Source: Castellaniella caeni NBRC 101664
GTDB taxonomy: Bacteria; Pseudomonadota; Gammaproteobacteria; Burkholderiales; Burkholderiaceae_B
DNA: 64,000 bases
Reading direction: 5' to 3'
NCBI RefSeq assembly: GCF_001592225.1
Contig: NZ_BCWN01000009.1
Span: 1-64,000 of the forward strand
Shown: piece after piece, positions 35,449 through 45,097 of the stretch
Numbering within the stretch: the stretch's first letter is position 1
How the letters are laid out: every line of letters starts with the position of its first letter
Program-made: the position numbers and the translations under genes
Notes under the pieces: model-generated
Database searches by the model: none
Told to the model about the DNA's origin: nothing
Seen by the model: only the letters and a program-made list of their open reading frames with translations

Positions 35449-35495
35449 GCCCGGGCCGCACCTCCGGAGCAGGCGCCGCCCGGGCTCAGGCAGGC
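35439..35495. terminator. 18-bp perfect inverted repeat between hpnE and arginase
   Basis: The arms at 35439-35456 and 35478-35495 pair perfectly over 18 bp around a 21-nt loop that itself contains CTCCGGAG. The TGA of hpnE lies in one arm and the TGA of the convergent arginase gene in the other. There is no T-run. By position and strength it is a likely bidirectional transcription stop or 3'-end stabiliser. Confidence 0.6.
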
Positions 35496-36409
35496 CGCCG
35501 ACGCACGAGCGTGGATTTGCCGAACAGGCTTTCGATGAGTTCGACCGCCACCTTGGCCGTGCCGTTGCGCACGTCGAGCGCCGGGTTGAGTTCGACGATG
35601 TCCACCGAGCCCACCAGGCCGGTGTCGGCCAGCATTTCCATGCACAGCTGCGCCTCGCGCCACGTGGGGCCGCCGCGCACCGTGGTGCCCACACCGGGCG
35701 CGTAATCGGGATCGAGGAAATCGACGTCGAAGCTGACGTGGATGTGCGCCCGTTCGGGCAGGCTGTCGAGGGCGGCTTCCATGACGGCGCGCATGCCGCG
35801 CTCGTCGATCGTGCGCATGTCGTAGATGTCGAGCCCCTGTTCGTGCACGAACTGGCGTTCGCCCGCATCGACGCTGCGGATGCCCACCATGCGCAACTCG
35901 TCGGGCCGCAAGGCGGGCCCCGCGCCGCCCAGTTCGGTGAGTTCACGCGGGCCAAAGCCGCACAGGCAGGCCACGGGCATGCCATGCACATTGCCGCTGG
36001 GCGTCAGCTGCGCGGTGTTGAAATCAGTATGGGCATCCAGCCAGAAGACCCGCAGGGGCCGACCTTCGCGTCGGCAATGCCGCGCCACCGCGCCCACCGA
36101 CCCCATCCCCAGGCAGTGATCCCCCCCCAGCAACATGGTGAGACGACCCGCCTGCAGCTGTTCTGACACCGCCCGATAGACCTGCTGGTTCCATTGCACG
36201 ACTTCGGGCAAATGCCGGTAGCCATGCACCGCTGGCAACCAGGGGTTGGGCGGCCCGGAAAGGTCTCCGGTGTCGATCACCTGGCAGCCTTGACGCTCGA
36301 GCGCGCGTACGATGCCCGCCACCCGCAGGGCTTGCGGGCCCATCGAAGCCCCGCGAGAGCCAGCCCCTATATCCGTCGGGGCACCAATCAATGCAACAGT
36401 GTTGGCCAC
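35486..36409 (-). CDS. rocF: Arginase
   Basis: This manganese enzyme hydrolyses arginine to ornithine and urea. It has 307 residues, typical of bacterial arginases. The metal ligands are seen in GGDHCLG (near residue 100), DAHTDFN (near 126) and SFDVDFLDP (near 227). Agmatinase or formiminoglutamase is less likely given the length and the ornithine cyclodeaminase partner. It lies 24 bp downstream of ocd in the same operon. Confidence 0.92.
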   Translation of the reverse strand: MANTVALIGAPTDIGAGSRGASMGPQALRVAGIVRALERQGCQVIDTGDLSGPPNPWLPAVHGYRHLPEVVQWNQQVYRAVSEQLQAGRLTMLLGGDHCLGMGSVGAVARHCRREGRPLRVFWLDAHTDFNTAQLTPSGNVHGMPVACLCGFGPRELTELGGAGPALRPDELRMVGIRSVDAGERQFVHEQGLDIYDMRTIDERGMRAVMEAALDSLPERAHIHVSFDVDFLDPDYAPGVGTTVRGGPTWREAQLCMEMLADTGLVGSVDIVELNPALDVRNGTAKVAVELIESLFGKSTLVRRRPA

Positions 36410-36433
36410 ATCAGGTTCCTTGCGTCCGGTATC

Positions 36434-37516
36434 TCAAGCCAGCGCGGGCTCGGCATGCTCGTGCGCAAGCAGCCAGCCGTAGAGGTCGCGCGGGTCTTCC
36501 TGGCCCGGCGTGACATCCACCCACCGGCCCACACCGTACTGTGTAGCAGCCGCCTGGATGAAGTGCAAGGCGCAGTAGTCTTCGAGCGCAAAGCCGACCG
36601 AATCGAACAAGGTAATTTCCGCGTCGCTGCGACGCCCTGCCACTTGCCCGGCCAGCACCTGCCACAGCTCGGTGATGGGGAAATCAGCAGCCATTTGCTG
36701 GATCTCGCCTTCGTGGCGCGTTTGCGGCGAAAACTCGACAAACACGCTGGCCTGTTCGAGAATTTTGGGTTCGAGCTCGGTCTTGCCCGGGCAGTCGCCC
36801 CCCACCGCGTTGAGGTGCATGCCCGGTTCGATGAGGTCGGCGGTGAGCACCTGTTCCTGCCCCTGATAGGCGGTGACGGTGGTGACGATATCCGCGCCGC
36901 GCACGGCCTCGGCAACAGAATCACAAATGCGGATTTGCAGTGGTTTGCCGCCCAGCTCGCTGGCTTGCAGGTTGCGCTGCAGGCGCACGCTGGCCTGGGG
37001 GTCGATGTCGTACAGGCGCAGCTCGTCGATGCCCAGCAGCGCATGAAAGGCGATGCACTGGAAATCGCTTTGCGCGCCATTGCCGATCACCGCCATCGAG
37101 CGGCTGTCGGGCCGTGCCAGGGCTTGCGCCGCCATGACCGAGGTGGCCGCCGTGCGCAAGGCCGTGGTGAGCGTGAGTTCGCTCATCATGCGGATCATGC
37201 CCGTGTCGCAATCCAGCAAGGCCCCCATGGCCATGACGGTGGGCAGGCCGTAGGCGCCATTGCCGGGATGGCCGTTGACGCACTTGAAGGTATAAGACGT
37301 GCCATCCGTGATGGGCATGAGTTCGATCGTGCCCTGCTCGGAATAGGCGGCGATGCGGGCTTCTTTGTCGAACTCGGGCCAGCGCAGGTAATCGGCCTTC
37401 AGCCGGCCGACGAGCGCACGAAAGGCCTCGGGCAGCCCCATCACGCCCAGCAGGCGCGCCACGTCGTGCGTGTCCAGAAAAAGCGTACGGGGCCGGGCGG
37501 TGAAAGACGATTGCAT
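36434..37516 (-). CDS. ocd: Ornithine cyclodeaminase
   Basis: This enzyme of the mu-crystallin family converts ornithine to proline and ammonia with NAD. It has 360 residues. The NAD loop is VIGNGAQSDFQ (near residue 140), and the substrate-side MSELTLTTALRTAATS is typical. With arginase it completes an arginine-to-ornithine-to-proline catabolic route. The ATG at 37516 has a GGAGACC site upstream. A divergent Lrp/AsnC gene is the obvious candidate regulator. Confidence 0.92.
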   Translation of the reverse strand: MQSSFTARPRTLFLDTHDVARLLGVMGLPEAFRALVGRLKADYLRWPEFDKEARIAAYSEQGTIELMPITDGTSYTFKCVNGHPGNGAYGLPTVMAMGALLDCDTGMIRMMSELTLTTALRTAATSVMAAQALARPDSRSMAVIGNGAQSDFQCIAFHALLGIDELRLYDIDPQASVRLQRNLQASELGGKPLQIRICDSVAEAVRGADIVTTVTAYQGQEQVLTADLIEPGMHLNAVGGDCPGKTELEPKILEQASVFVEFSPQTRHEGEIQQMAADFPITELWQVLAGQVAGRRSDAEITLFDSVGFALEDYCALHFIQAAATQYGVGRWVDVTPGQEDPRDLYGWLLAHEHAEPALA

Positions 37517-37638
37517 GGCGGTCTCCTGTGGAATCTTGGTGTATGACCAGTGTGACCGAAGCGCGCGTCAATGTATATCGTCAACAATGCACGTATTCTG
37601 CTATAAAAATGACAAAATGCTTGCATACAGGACGCACT
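37517..37638. promoter_or_regulatory. AT-rich divergent control region of ocd-rocF and the lrp-type gene
   Basis: This 122-bp stretch is clearly more AT-rich than its surroundings between 37560 and 37640. A plus-strand -10-like TATAAA lies near 37600 for the regulator gene. On the minus strand, TATACA near 37569-37574 may be the ocd -10. Several TGCA/GTAT/ATAC steps could be Lrp-type half-sites, but no perfect palindrome is evident. Confidence 0.45.
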
Positions 37639-38082
37639 ATGAGCAACAACCTTCGTATCGATTCCACTGACCAGGCGCTCATCCGCCTGCTGCGCGCCAA
37701 TGCACGCGCCAGCGTCGCCACCCTGGCCAAGCGGCTGGGGGTGGCGCGCGGCACCGTGACGCAAAGAATGCACCGGCTGGAAGACGCCGGGCTGATCGTG
37801 GGCTATACCGTGCGCCTGCGGCCCGACGTCGAGCCCCAGACCATCCGTGCCTGGATGGGCATCGCCGTGGAAGGCAACGAGGCGCGGGCGGTGATCGCCA
37901 GCCTGCTGGGCGAACCGGGCGTGGCCGCCCTGCACGACACCAATGGCCGCTGGGATTTGCTGGCCGAACTGCGCGTGGCCGACCTGCAAGAACTCTCGCA
38001 GGTACTCGAACGCATCCGCCTCATCCGCGGCATCAGCCAGTCGGAAACCAGTCTGCACCTGCAGACGTACCGGCTGGCCTGA
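37639..38082 (+). CDS. Lrp/AsnC family transcriptional regulator
   Basis: This 147-residue DNA-binding protein has an N-terminal winged helix-turn-helix (DSTDQALIRLLRANARAS, then VARGTVTQRMHRLEDAGLI) and a C-terminal RAM ligand-binding domain. I chose the ATG at 37639 (MSNNLRIDST); the upstream frame has no family match. It is transcribed divergently from ocd-rocF, so it probably senses arginine or ornithine and controls that operon, an inference from position. It is convergent with thrC, 9 bp apart. Confidence 0.9.
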   Translation: MSNNLRIDSTDQALIRLLRANARASVATLAKRLGVARGTVTQRMHRLEDAGLIVGYTVRLRPDVEPQTIRAWMGIAVEGNEARAVIASLLGEPGVAALHDTNGRWDLLAELRVADLQELSQVLERIRLIRGISQSETSLHLQTYRLA

Positions 38083-38091
38083 CCCGGGCGT

Positions 38092-39492
38092 TTACAGCGC
38101 GTGCCGATGCAGGTAATCGGCCACCTGGCGCGCGTCGCAATCCATGGTCTCGACGCGCTGCGGACGCTGCTGCAAATCCTGCAAGGCGGCGGGCACGGCG
38201 GGCGCCTGTCCGGTGGCTTCGAGGATGGTCTCGGCGAACTTGGCCGGCAGCGCCGTTTCGAGCACCAGCATGGGGATGCCCGGCTCGAGGTGCGCCTGGG
38301 CTACCTTCACGCCGTCGGCGGTGTGCGGGTCGATGAGCACGCCGGTCTCGTCGTGGATGGCCCGGATGGTGGTCAGGCGATCAGCGTGCGAGCTGGCGCC
38401 CGCCACGAAACCGTAGCGTTCGGTGAACTGCGGCTTGAGCGCCGACAGGTCGAACTGCCCGGTTTGTTGCAGCTCGGCCATGAGCGCGCGCACGCGGGCG
38501 GCATCCTGGCCGACGAGGTCGAAGACGAAGCGCTCGAAGTTGGACGCGCGGGAGATGTCCATCGACGGGCTGGAGGTGGCGTAGGTCTGGCTGGCCGGGC
38601 GCGGGCGATAGACCCCCGTGCGGAAGAACTCTTCGAGCACGTTGTTTTCGTTGGTGGCGAGCACCAGGCGATGGATGGGCACGCCCATCCGCCGCGCCAG
38701 GTGCCCCGCGAGGATGTTGCCGAAATTGCCCGACGGCACGGCAAACGAAACCTGCTGCCCTGGTCCCTGCGTGGCTCGCAGCCAGCCCCAGACGTAATAG
38801 ACGATCTGGGCGGCGATGCGCGCCCAGTTGATGGAATTGACCGCGCCCAGGTGATGGGTGCTCTTGAAGTCGAGGTCGCCCGCCAGGGCCTTGACGATAT
38901 CCTGGCATTCGTCGAACACGCCGCGCACGGCAATGTTGTGGATGTTGGCGTCTTGCAGCGAATACATTTGCGCGCGCTGGAAGGCGCTCATGCGGCCTTG
39001 CGGCGAAAGCATGAAGACCGCCACACCGCGTTTGCCGCGCAAGGCGTATTCCGCCGCCGAGCCGGTATCGCCCGAGGTGGCGCCCAGAATATTGAGCGTC
39101 TGGCCGCGCTGATCGAGCACGTATTCGAAGACCTGGCCAAGAAACTGCATGGCCATGTCCTTGAAGGCCAGCGTGGGGCCTTCGGACAGGCCCAGCAGCG
39201 CAAGACCGGGGCGCAATGGTTTGACTGGCGCAATCTGCGGAAAGACATCGGGGGCGTAGGCCGCGCGCGTCATGCGCAGCAAGTCGTCCGCCGGGATGTC
39301 GTCGATGAACAAGCCCAGCACCTGCGCGGCCAGGTCGGCGTACGACAGGCCGCGCCACGATTCCAGGGTATCGGCATCGAGTTGCGGCAGGGTTTCGGGC
39401 AGGCTCAGGCCGCCGTCGGGCGCCAGGCCTTCGAGCAGGATGTCGCAAAAGGGCAAGGGGGCCATGCCGCCCCGGGTCGAGCGATACTTCAA
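38092..39492 (-). CDS. thrC: Threonine synthase
   Basis: This PLP enzyme converts O-phosphohomoserine to threonine. It has 466 residues, the longer (yeast/gamma-type) class. The PLP lysine is in LAFKDMAMQF (near residue 112), and GATSGDTGSAAEY and VPSGNFGNILAG form the phosphate loops. The start at 39492 overlaps the hom stop (ATGA). It is the last gene of alaC-hom-thrC. Confidence 0.95.
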   Translation of the reverse strand: MKYRSTRGGMAPLPFCDILLEGLAPDGGLSLPETLPQLDADTLESWRGLSYADLAAQVLGLFIDDIPADDLLRMTRAAYAPDVFPQIAPVKPLRPGLALLGLSEGPTLAFKDMAMQFLGQVFEYVLDQRGQTLNILGATSGDTGSAAEYALRGKRGVAVFMLSPQGRMSAFQRAQMYSLQDANIHNIAVRGVFDECQDIVKALAGDLDFKSTHHLGAVNSINWARIAAQIVYYVWGWLRATQGPGQQVSFAVPSGNFGNILAGHLARRMGVPIHRLVLATNENNVLEEFFRTGVYRPRPASQTYATSSPSMDISRASNFERFVFDLVGQDAARVRALMAELQQTGQFDLSALKPQFTERYGFVAGASSHADRLTTIRAIHDETGVLIDPHTADGVKVAQAHLEPGIPMLVLETALPAKFAETILEATGQAPAVPAALQDLQQRPQRVETMDCDARQVADYLHRHAL

Positions 39493-40793
39493 TTGAGACT
39501 CTCCACGCGCAGGCGGGTGACGCCCGAACGTACAAACGACAGCGCCTGCATGGCCTGCAAGGCGGTATCCACGTCGCCCTCGCGCGCTTCGTGCGTGAGG
39601 AAAATGATGTCGGCCTGATGCTCGCCATGCGGCTGCTGAAACATCGAGCCCACCGAAATCTGCGACTGCGACAGAATGCGCGCCAGATCGGCCAGCACGC
39701 CAGGGCGGTCATCCACACGCAGGCGCAGGTAGTAGCTGGAGCGTACCTCGCTCATGGGCAGGATGGGAATATCCACCACGGACTCGGGCTGGAAGGCCAG
39801 GTGCGGCACCCGATGTTCGGGGTCGGCCGCCTGCAGGCGGGCCACGTCCACGAGATCGGCCACCACCGCCGAGGCCGTGGGCAGGGAACCCGCCCCCTGG
39901 CCGTAATACATCGACAGCCCCACGGCGTCACCACGCACCAGCACGGCGTTCATGGCGCCTTCGACGTTGGCCAGCAGGCAGTCGGCGGGGATGAGCGTAG
40001 GGTGCACGCGCAGCTCGATGCCTTCGGGGCGGTGACGCGTGATGCCCAGGAGCTTGATGCGGTAGCCCAGGCGCTCGGCGTGCACGATATCTTCAGAGGC
40101 CAGGTGCGAGATGCCTTCGGTGGTGGCCTTGTCGAACTGCACCGGCACGCCGAAGGCCAGCGAGGCCAGCAGCGTGAGCTTGTGGGCCGCGTCCACGCCT
40201 TCGATGTCGAAGGTGGGGTCGGCCTCGGCATAGCCCAGCTGCTGCGCTTCGGCCAGCACGGTCTCGAAGGGCAGGCCGCGCTGGCGCATTTCCGACAAAA
40301 TGAAATTGGTGGTGCCGTTGATGATGCCCGCCACCCACTGAATGCGGTTGGCCGTCAGCCCCTCGCGGATGGCCTTGATGATGGGGATGCCGCCCGCCAC
40401 GGCGGCCTCGAAGGCTACCATCACGCCCCGCCTTTGCGCCGCGGCGAAGATTTCATTGCCATGCAGGGCAAGCAGGGCCTTGTTGGCCGTGACGATATGC
40501 TTGCCATTGGCGATGGCGGCCAGCATGCACTCGCGCGCCAGCGTGTCGCCGCCCATGAGTTCGACCACGATGTCGATGTCCGGGTCGTGCGCCAGCGCCA
40601 TGCCGTCGGTCACGACGCGCACGTCCGCCCCGACCAGGGCGCGGGCCTTGGCCACGTTGCGCACCGCCACGGCGGCGACTTCGATGCGACGCCCCGCGCG
40701 GCGGGCGATTTCGCCGCCATTTTGCGCAAGCACCGTCCAGACCCCGCTGCCGACGACACCCAGCCCCAGCAAACCGACGCGTATGGGTTTCAT
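39489..40793 (-). CDS. hom: Homoserine dehydrogenase
   Basis: This enzyme reduces aspartate semialdehyde to homoserine, the branch point to threonine and methionine. It has 434 residues with the N-terminal NAD(P) loop [12 protein letters not shown], the catalytic region [13 protein letters not shown] and [13 protein letters not shown], and a C-terminal ACT domain for threonine feedback (starting around [14 protein letters not shown]). It overlaps alaC upstream and thrC downstream by 4 bp each. A homoserine kinase gene is not adjacent and must be elsewhere. Confidence 0.96.
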   Translation of the reverse strand: MKPIRVGLLGLGVVGSGVWTVLAQNGGEIARRAGRRIEVAAVAVRNVAKARALVGADVRVVTDGMALAHDPDIDIVVELMGGDTLARECMLAAIANGKHIVTANKALLALHGNEIFAAAQRRGVMVAFEAAVAGGIPIIKAIREGLTANRIQWVAGIINGTTNFILSEMRQRGLPFETVLAEAQQLGYAEADPTFDIEGVDAAHKLTLLASLAFGVPVQFDKATTEGISHLASEDIVHAERLGYRIKLLGITRHRPEGIELRVHPTLIPADCLLANVEGAMNAVLVRGDAVGLSMYYGQGAGSLPTASAVVADLVDVARLQAADPEHRVPHLAFQPESVVDIPILPMSEVRSSYYLRLRVDDRPGVLADLARILSQSQISVGSMFQQPHGEHQADIIFLTHEAREGDVDTALQAMQALSFVRSGVTRLRVESLN

Positions 40794-41977
40794 TTCAGCA
40801 GCCCGTCCTTGCGAAACATGTCCTTGATGCCGCGCACGGCCTGACGGGTGCGCTGCTCGTTTTCGATGAGGGCGAAACGCACGTATTCGTCGCCGTATTC
40901 GCCAAAGCCGATGCCGGGCGACACGGCCACTTTGGCGTCGGCCAGCAAGCGCTTGGAGAATTCGAGCGAGCCCAGCGCCCGGTAGGGTTCGGGGATGCGC
41001 GCCCAGATGTACATGGAGGCCTTGGGCACGTCAACCGGCCAACCCGCCTCTTGCAGCCCCTTGGCCAGCACGTCGCGGCGCCGCTGATACTGCGCGACGA
41101 CTTCGCTGACGCAATCCTGCGGCCCTTCAAGCGCGGCGATGGCCGCCACCTGGATGGGCGTGAAAGTGCCATAGTCGTGGTAGCTTTTGATGCGCGCGAG
41201 CGCGTGCACCAGTTCGCGGTTGCCCACCATGAAGCCGATGCGCCAGCCCGCCATGTTGTAGCTTTTGCTCATGGTGAAGAACTCGACCGCGACTTCGCGC
41301 GCGCCGGGCACCTGCATGATGGACGGCGCCACATAGCCGTCGAAGGTGATGTCGGCGTAGGCCAGGTCGTGCACCACGAGGATGTGGTGCTCTTTGGCCA
41401 GCGCGACGACACGCTCGAAGAACGACAGATCGACGCACTGCGCCGTCGGGTTGCTGGGAAAGCCCAGGATCATCATCTTGGGCCGGGGGATGGTTTCGCG
41501 CACCGCGCGTTCGATCTCTTCGAAGAAATCGAGCCCCGGCGTCATGGGCACCGAGCGGATATTGGCCCCGGCGATGACGGCGCCATAGATGTGGATGGGA
41601 TAGCTGGGATTGGGCACCAGCACGGTGTCGCCCCGGTCGAGCGTGGCCAGCATCAGGTGCGCCAGGCCTTCTTTGGAGCCGATGGTGACGATGGCTTCGC
41701 TGTCCGGGTCGAACTGCACGCCGTAGCGCCGCTCGTACCAGCCGGTGATGGCCCGGCGCAGGCGCGGGATGCCCTTGGACACCGAATAGCCGTGCGTGTT
41801 TTCGCGCTGCGCGACCTCGACCAGTTTGTCGACGATGTGCTTGGGTGTGGGGCCGTCGGGGTTGCCCATGGACATGTCGATGATGTCTTCGCCCCGGCGC
41901 CGAGCGGCCATCTTGAGCTCCCCGGTAATGTTGAATACATAGGGGGGCAAGCGTTCAATGCGCGGGAAAGAAGTCAT
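40790..41977 (-). CDS. alaC: Class I aminotransferase (alanine transaminase AlaC-like)
   Basis: This fold-type I PLP aminotransferase has 395 residues. The PLP lysine is in [15 protein letters not shown] (near residue 242), and NPTAQCV and the C-terminal arginine region [13 protein letters not shown] match the AlaC group. In E. coli AlaC makes alanine from pyruvate and glutamate. Genes of this type often precede hom-thrC in beta- and gammaproteobacteria, where an aspartate-family role is also possible. It heads the operon, with a 178-bp divergent spacer to the Mth938 gene. Confidence 0.9.
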   Translation of the reverse strand: MTSFPRIERLPPYVFNITGELKMAARRRGEDIIDMSMGNPDGPTPKHIVDKLVEVAQRENTHGYSVSKGIPRLRRAITGWYERRYGVQFDPDSEAIVTIGSKEGLAHLMLATLDRGDTVLVPNPSYPIHIYGAVIAGANIRSVPMTPGLDFFEEIERAVRETIPRPKMMILGFPSNPTAQCVDLSFFERVVALAKEHHILVVHDLAYADITFDGYVAPSIMQVPGAREVAVEFFTMSKSYNMAGWRIGFMVGNRELVHALARIKSYHDYGTFTPIQVAAIAALEGPQDCVSEVVAQYQRRRDVLAKGLQEAGWPVDVPKASMYIWARIPEPYRALGSLEFSKRLLADAKVAVSPGIGFGEYGDEYVRFALIENEQRTRQAVRGIKDMFRKDGLLK

Positions 41978-42155
41978 GGTGTTCCTTGGCTGGGCAGAAA
42001 CGAAGAACCTGCACGCTGGTCGGTGCAGTGCAGCAAATCCGATAATCTAGCGCATGCGCCTGCCGCCCGCAAATCAGGCCGATGGGGCACCATGGGCAGC
42101 ACGCCGTTTGCCGTCACACAGCTGCGCTATCATCACAGGAACTCAGGAGCTTTCC

Positions 42156-42602
42156 GTGCTATTGCAAAAAGACTTCAACCCCAGCCTCAACACCGTCACG
42201 GCCTACGGAGACAGCCACCTGGAAATCAACCAGGTGCGCTTTGAAACCGCCATCTGTTTCGGCCCCGAAGGCCCCATCCGCGAACTCGAACTGCGCACCG
42301 TCGCGGACATCGACGCCGCCGTGCTCAAGGCCCTGGTCGGCCTGGACGCGGGCGCGCAAGACCCGCTGGCCTTTCTGGACGAAACCCTGCCTGCCCGCCC
42401 CGACGACGCCCCCGAGGTCGTCATCATCGGCACGGGCACGCGTCAAACGTTTCTGCCCCCCGATGTCATCCGGCCCCTGCTGCAACTGGGTATCGGCGTC
42501 GAAACCATGACCACCCAGGCGGCGGCCCGCACCTACAACATCCTGATGTCCGAAGAACGACACGTCCTGGCCCTGCTGCTACCCGGAGAACCCCACGCAT
42601 GA
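42156..42602 (+). CDS. Mth938-like domain protein
   Basis: This 148-residue cytoplasmic protein has the Mth938 (DUF498) fold, known from the core of respiratory complex I assembly factor NDUFAF3 and uncharacterised bacterial proteins. The motif VVIIGTGTRQTFLPPD and the MTTQAAARTYNIL stretch are family signs. The start is GTG at 42156 with CAGGAG about 7 nt upstream. An in-frame ATG at 42054 would add 34 unsupported residues. It overlaps bcp by 4 bp. Confidence 0.82.
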   Translation: MLLQKDFNPSLNTVTAYGDSHLEINQVRFETAICFGPEGPIRELELRTVADIDAAVLKALVGLDAGAQDPLAFLDETLPARPDDAPEVVIIGTGTRQTFLPPDVIRPLLQLGIGVETMTTQAAARTYNILMSEERHVLALLLPGEPHA

Positions 42603-43069
42603 ATCCCATCACCACCGGCCACCCGCTGCCCGCCCTCAGCGCCCCGTCCACCCAGGGCGACTTCAGCACCCAAGCCCTGCGCGGCAAACCTTTCGTGCTG
42701 TACTTTTATCCCAAGGACAACACGCCGGGCTGCACCACCGAAGCGCAAAATTTTCGCGACCTGCACACGCAGTTTCAGGCGATCGACTGCCAGATCTACG
42801 GCATCTCCAGAGACTCGCTCAAATCCCACGACGGCTTCAGCGACAAGCAGTGCCTGCCCTTCGCACTCATTTCCGACCCCGACGAAGCCCTGTGCGAACT
42901 GTTCGGCGTCATGAAGCTGAAAAACATGTACGGCAAACAGGTGCGCGGCATCGAGCGCAGCACCTTCCTCATCGACCGCCAGGGCGTGCTGGTGCAAGAA
43001 TGGCGCGGGGTACGCGTCCCCGGTCACGCCGAAGAAGTCCTGCAAGCCGCCCGCAACCTGGCCGCCTGA
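42599..43069 (+). CDS. bcp: Thioredoxin-dependent peroxiredoxin (Bcp/PrxQ type)
   Basis: This 156-residue thiol peroxidase reduces hydroperoxides. The peroxidatic cysteine is Cys45 in TPGCTTEAQ. The resolving cysteine common in this group five residues later is absent (Gln50). Other cysteines are Cys64, Cys85 and one in DEALCELFG, so it may be a 1-Cys enzyme or use an atypical resolving site. It starts within the stop of the upstream gene and is followed by a PhoH gene 30 bp on. Confidence 0.92.
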   Translation: MNPITTGHPLPALSAPSTQGDFSTQALRGKPFVLYFYPKDNTPGCTTEAQNFRDLHTQFQAIDCQIYGISRDSLKSHDGFSDKQCLPFALISDPDEALCELFGVMKLKNMYGKQVRGIERSTFLIDRQGVLVQEWRGVRVPGHAEEVLQAARNLAA

Positions 43070-43099
43070 CCCGGCCGCCTCAATTCGCCTGGAGCCTCA

Positions 43100-45097
43100 A
43101 TGCCGCTTCCCAAACCGCCCACCCGTCTGGGCGACACCGTCGATGCCAGCACCACCGCGCAAGCCCGCCCGGCGGTCCCTCTGCCCGCCGACACCCCCAC
43201 GGCGGCGCCCAAGGCCAGGGCGACCACACGCAAGCCCGCCCGCCCGCTGGCCGCTCTGCTCAGCGCCGCGCACCCGGCCAGGCCCATCCAGGCCGACGGC
43301 CAGGCCGCCCCGGCAGCCAGCGCATCGCGGATGGCACCGTCGGCCGCCGCGCCAGCGGCCAAGGCCAGTACAAAGTCGGCACCGGCGGCACTGACGCCCC
43401 CGGCACCGGCACCGGCACAAGCACAACCGGCACCGGCGCCAGCCGCCGTGCCGCAAGCAGCAGCGCCCGCCGCCGCGCCTGCCGCACGCACCACGCCCGC
43501 CGCTGCCGCCCCCGCCGCGAGCCTGGCGCCAGCCCGCCCGGCCGCCACGGCGGACGCCAAACCCGCCGCCAGCGCCCAGGCGCGTGCCAAAAAGCCCGAA
43601 GCCGACAAGGCGGAAGCCCCCCAGCCCGCTACCCGGCAGGCCGCGTCCACGGCGGCCGGCAAGGCCAAGGCGCGCACCCGGCGGCTGCCCGCCGCGCAGC
43701 GCAAGCTGTTCGTGCTCGATACCAATGTGCTGCTGCACGACCCCACCTCGCTGTTCCGTTTCGCCGAGCACGACGTCTTCCTGCCCATGATCGTGCTCGA
43801 AGAGCTGGATCATCAGAAAAAAGGCATGTCCGAAGTGGCGCGCAACGCACGCCAGGTCAGCCGCTACCTCGACGAGCTGATCGCCACCGCCGACATCAGC
43901 AAGGGCGTGCCGCTCGACGGCCTGGGGCACAGCGATGCCCTGGGGGCGCTGCACTTCCAGACCCGCGCCACCAACGCGCACCTGCCTGTCGAACTCCCCA
44001 TCGGCAAGGCGGACAACGTCATCCTCAGCATCGTGCACGGGCTGCGCCAGGAATCCCCCGGGCGCGAGATCATCCTGGTGTCCAAGGACATCAACATGCG
44101 CCTGAAGGCGCGTGCCCTGAACCTGCCCGCCGAAGACTACCTCAGCGATCACGTCCTCGACGACTCCGACCTGCTCTACGACGGCGCCATGCCGCTGCCC
44201 GACAACTTCTGGGTGAAGCACGGCAAGGACATCGAATCCTGGCAGCAAAACGGCCTGACCTGGTATCGGGTGCGCGGCCCCCTGTGCGGCCAGTTCATCG
44301 TCAACGAATTTGTCTACTACGACGGCGACATGCCGCTGGCCGCCCAAGTGCGCGAAGCCACCGGCAAGAGCGCGGTGCTGGCCACGCTGCGCGACTTCAG
44401 CCACAGCAAGAACAGCGTCTGGGGCATCACCGCGCGCAACCGCGAACAAAATTTCGCGCTCAACCTGCTGATGAACCCCGAAATCGATTTCGTCTCTCTG
44501 CTGGGGCAGGCGGGCACGGGCAAGACTCTGCTCACCCTGGCCAGTGGCCTGGCGCAAACCTTCGAGACCAAGCGCTATACCGAGATCATCATCACGCGCG
44601 CCACCGTGCCCGTGGGCGACGACATCGGCTTTCTGCCCGGCACCGAAGAAGAAAAGATGCTGCCCTGGATGGGGGCGCTGGAAGACAACCTCGAAGTGCT
44701 GCACCAGGGCTCGGGCAACACGGTCAGCACCAGCAACAACGGCAACGGGCAAGACTGGAGCAAATCCCCGGCCATGGATCTCATCCGTTCGCGCATCAAG
44801 GTCAAGTCGCTGAACTTCATGCGCGGGCGCACCTTCCTCAACAAGTTTCTCATCATCGACGAGGCGCAAAACCTGACGCCCAAGCAGATGAAGACGCTCA
44901 TCACCCGGGCGGGCCCCGGCACCAAGATCGTCTGCCTGGGCAACATCTCGCAGATCGACACCCCCTACCTCACCGAGGGCAGCTCGGGGCTCACCTACGT
45001 GGTGGACCGCTTCAAGGGCTGGCCGCACGCGGGGCACATCACCCTGCAGCGCGGCGAACGTTCACGGCTGGCGGATTATGCAAGCGACGCTCTCTGA
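43100..45097 (+). CDS. PIN-PhoH family ATPase with long Ala/Pro-rich N-terminus
   Basis: This 665-residue protein has three parts. Residues 1-200 are low-complexity, rich in Ala, Pro and Lys. A PIN nuclease domain starts at KLFVLDTNVLLHDP (Asp207) near residue 202. The C-terminal PhoH-type P-loop ATPase has Walker A GQAGTGKTLL (near 469) and Walker B IIDEAQNLTP. PIN-PhoH proteins in mycobacteria act as RNA helicase/RNases. Here the role is unknown. The end overlaps pdxA by 20 bp. Confidence 0.88.
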   Translation: MPLPKPPTRLGDTVDASTTAQARPAVPLPADTPTAAPKARATTRKPARPLAALLSAAHPARPIQADGQAAPAASASRMAPSAAAPAAKASTKSAPAALTPPAPAPAQAQPAPAPAAVPQAAAPAAAPAARTTPAAAAPAASLAPARPAATADAKPAASAQARAKKPEADKAEAPQPATRQAASTAAGKAKARTRRLPAAQRKLFVLDTNVLLHDPTSLFRFAEHDVFLPMIVLEELDHQKKGMSEVARNARQVSRYLDELIATADISKGVPLDGLGHSDALGALHFQTRATNAHLPVELPIGKADNVILSIVHGLRQESPGREIILVSKDINMRLKARALNLPAEDYLSDHVLDDSDLLYDGAMPLPDNFWVKHGKDIESWQQNGLTWYRVRGPLCGQFIVNEFVYYDGDMPLAAQVREATGKSAVLATLRDFSHSKNSVWGITARNREQNFALNLLMNPEIDFVSLLGQAGTGKTLLTLASGLAQTFETKRYTEIIITRATVPVGDDIGFLPGTEEEKMLPWMGALEDNLEVLHQGSGNTVSTSNNGNGQDWSKSPAMDLIRSRIKVKSLNFMRGRTFLNKFLIIDEAQNLTPKQMKTLITRAGPGTKIVCLGNISQIDTPYLTEGSSGLTYVVDRFKGWPHAGHITLQRGERSRLADYASDAL

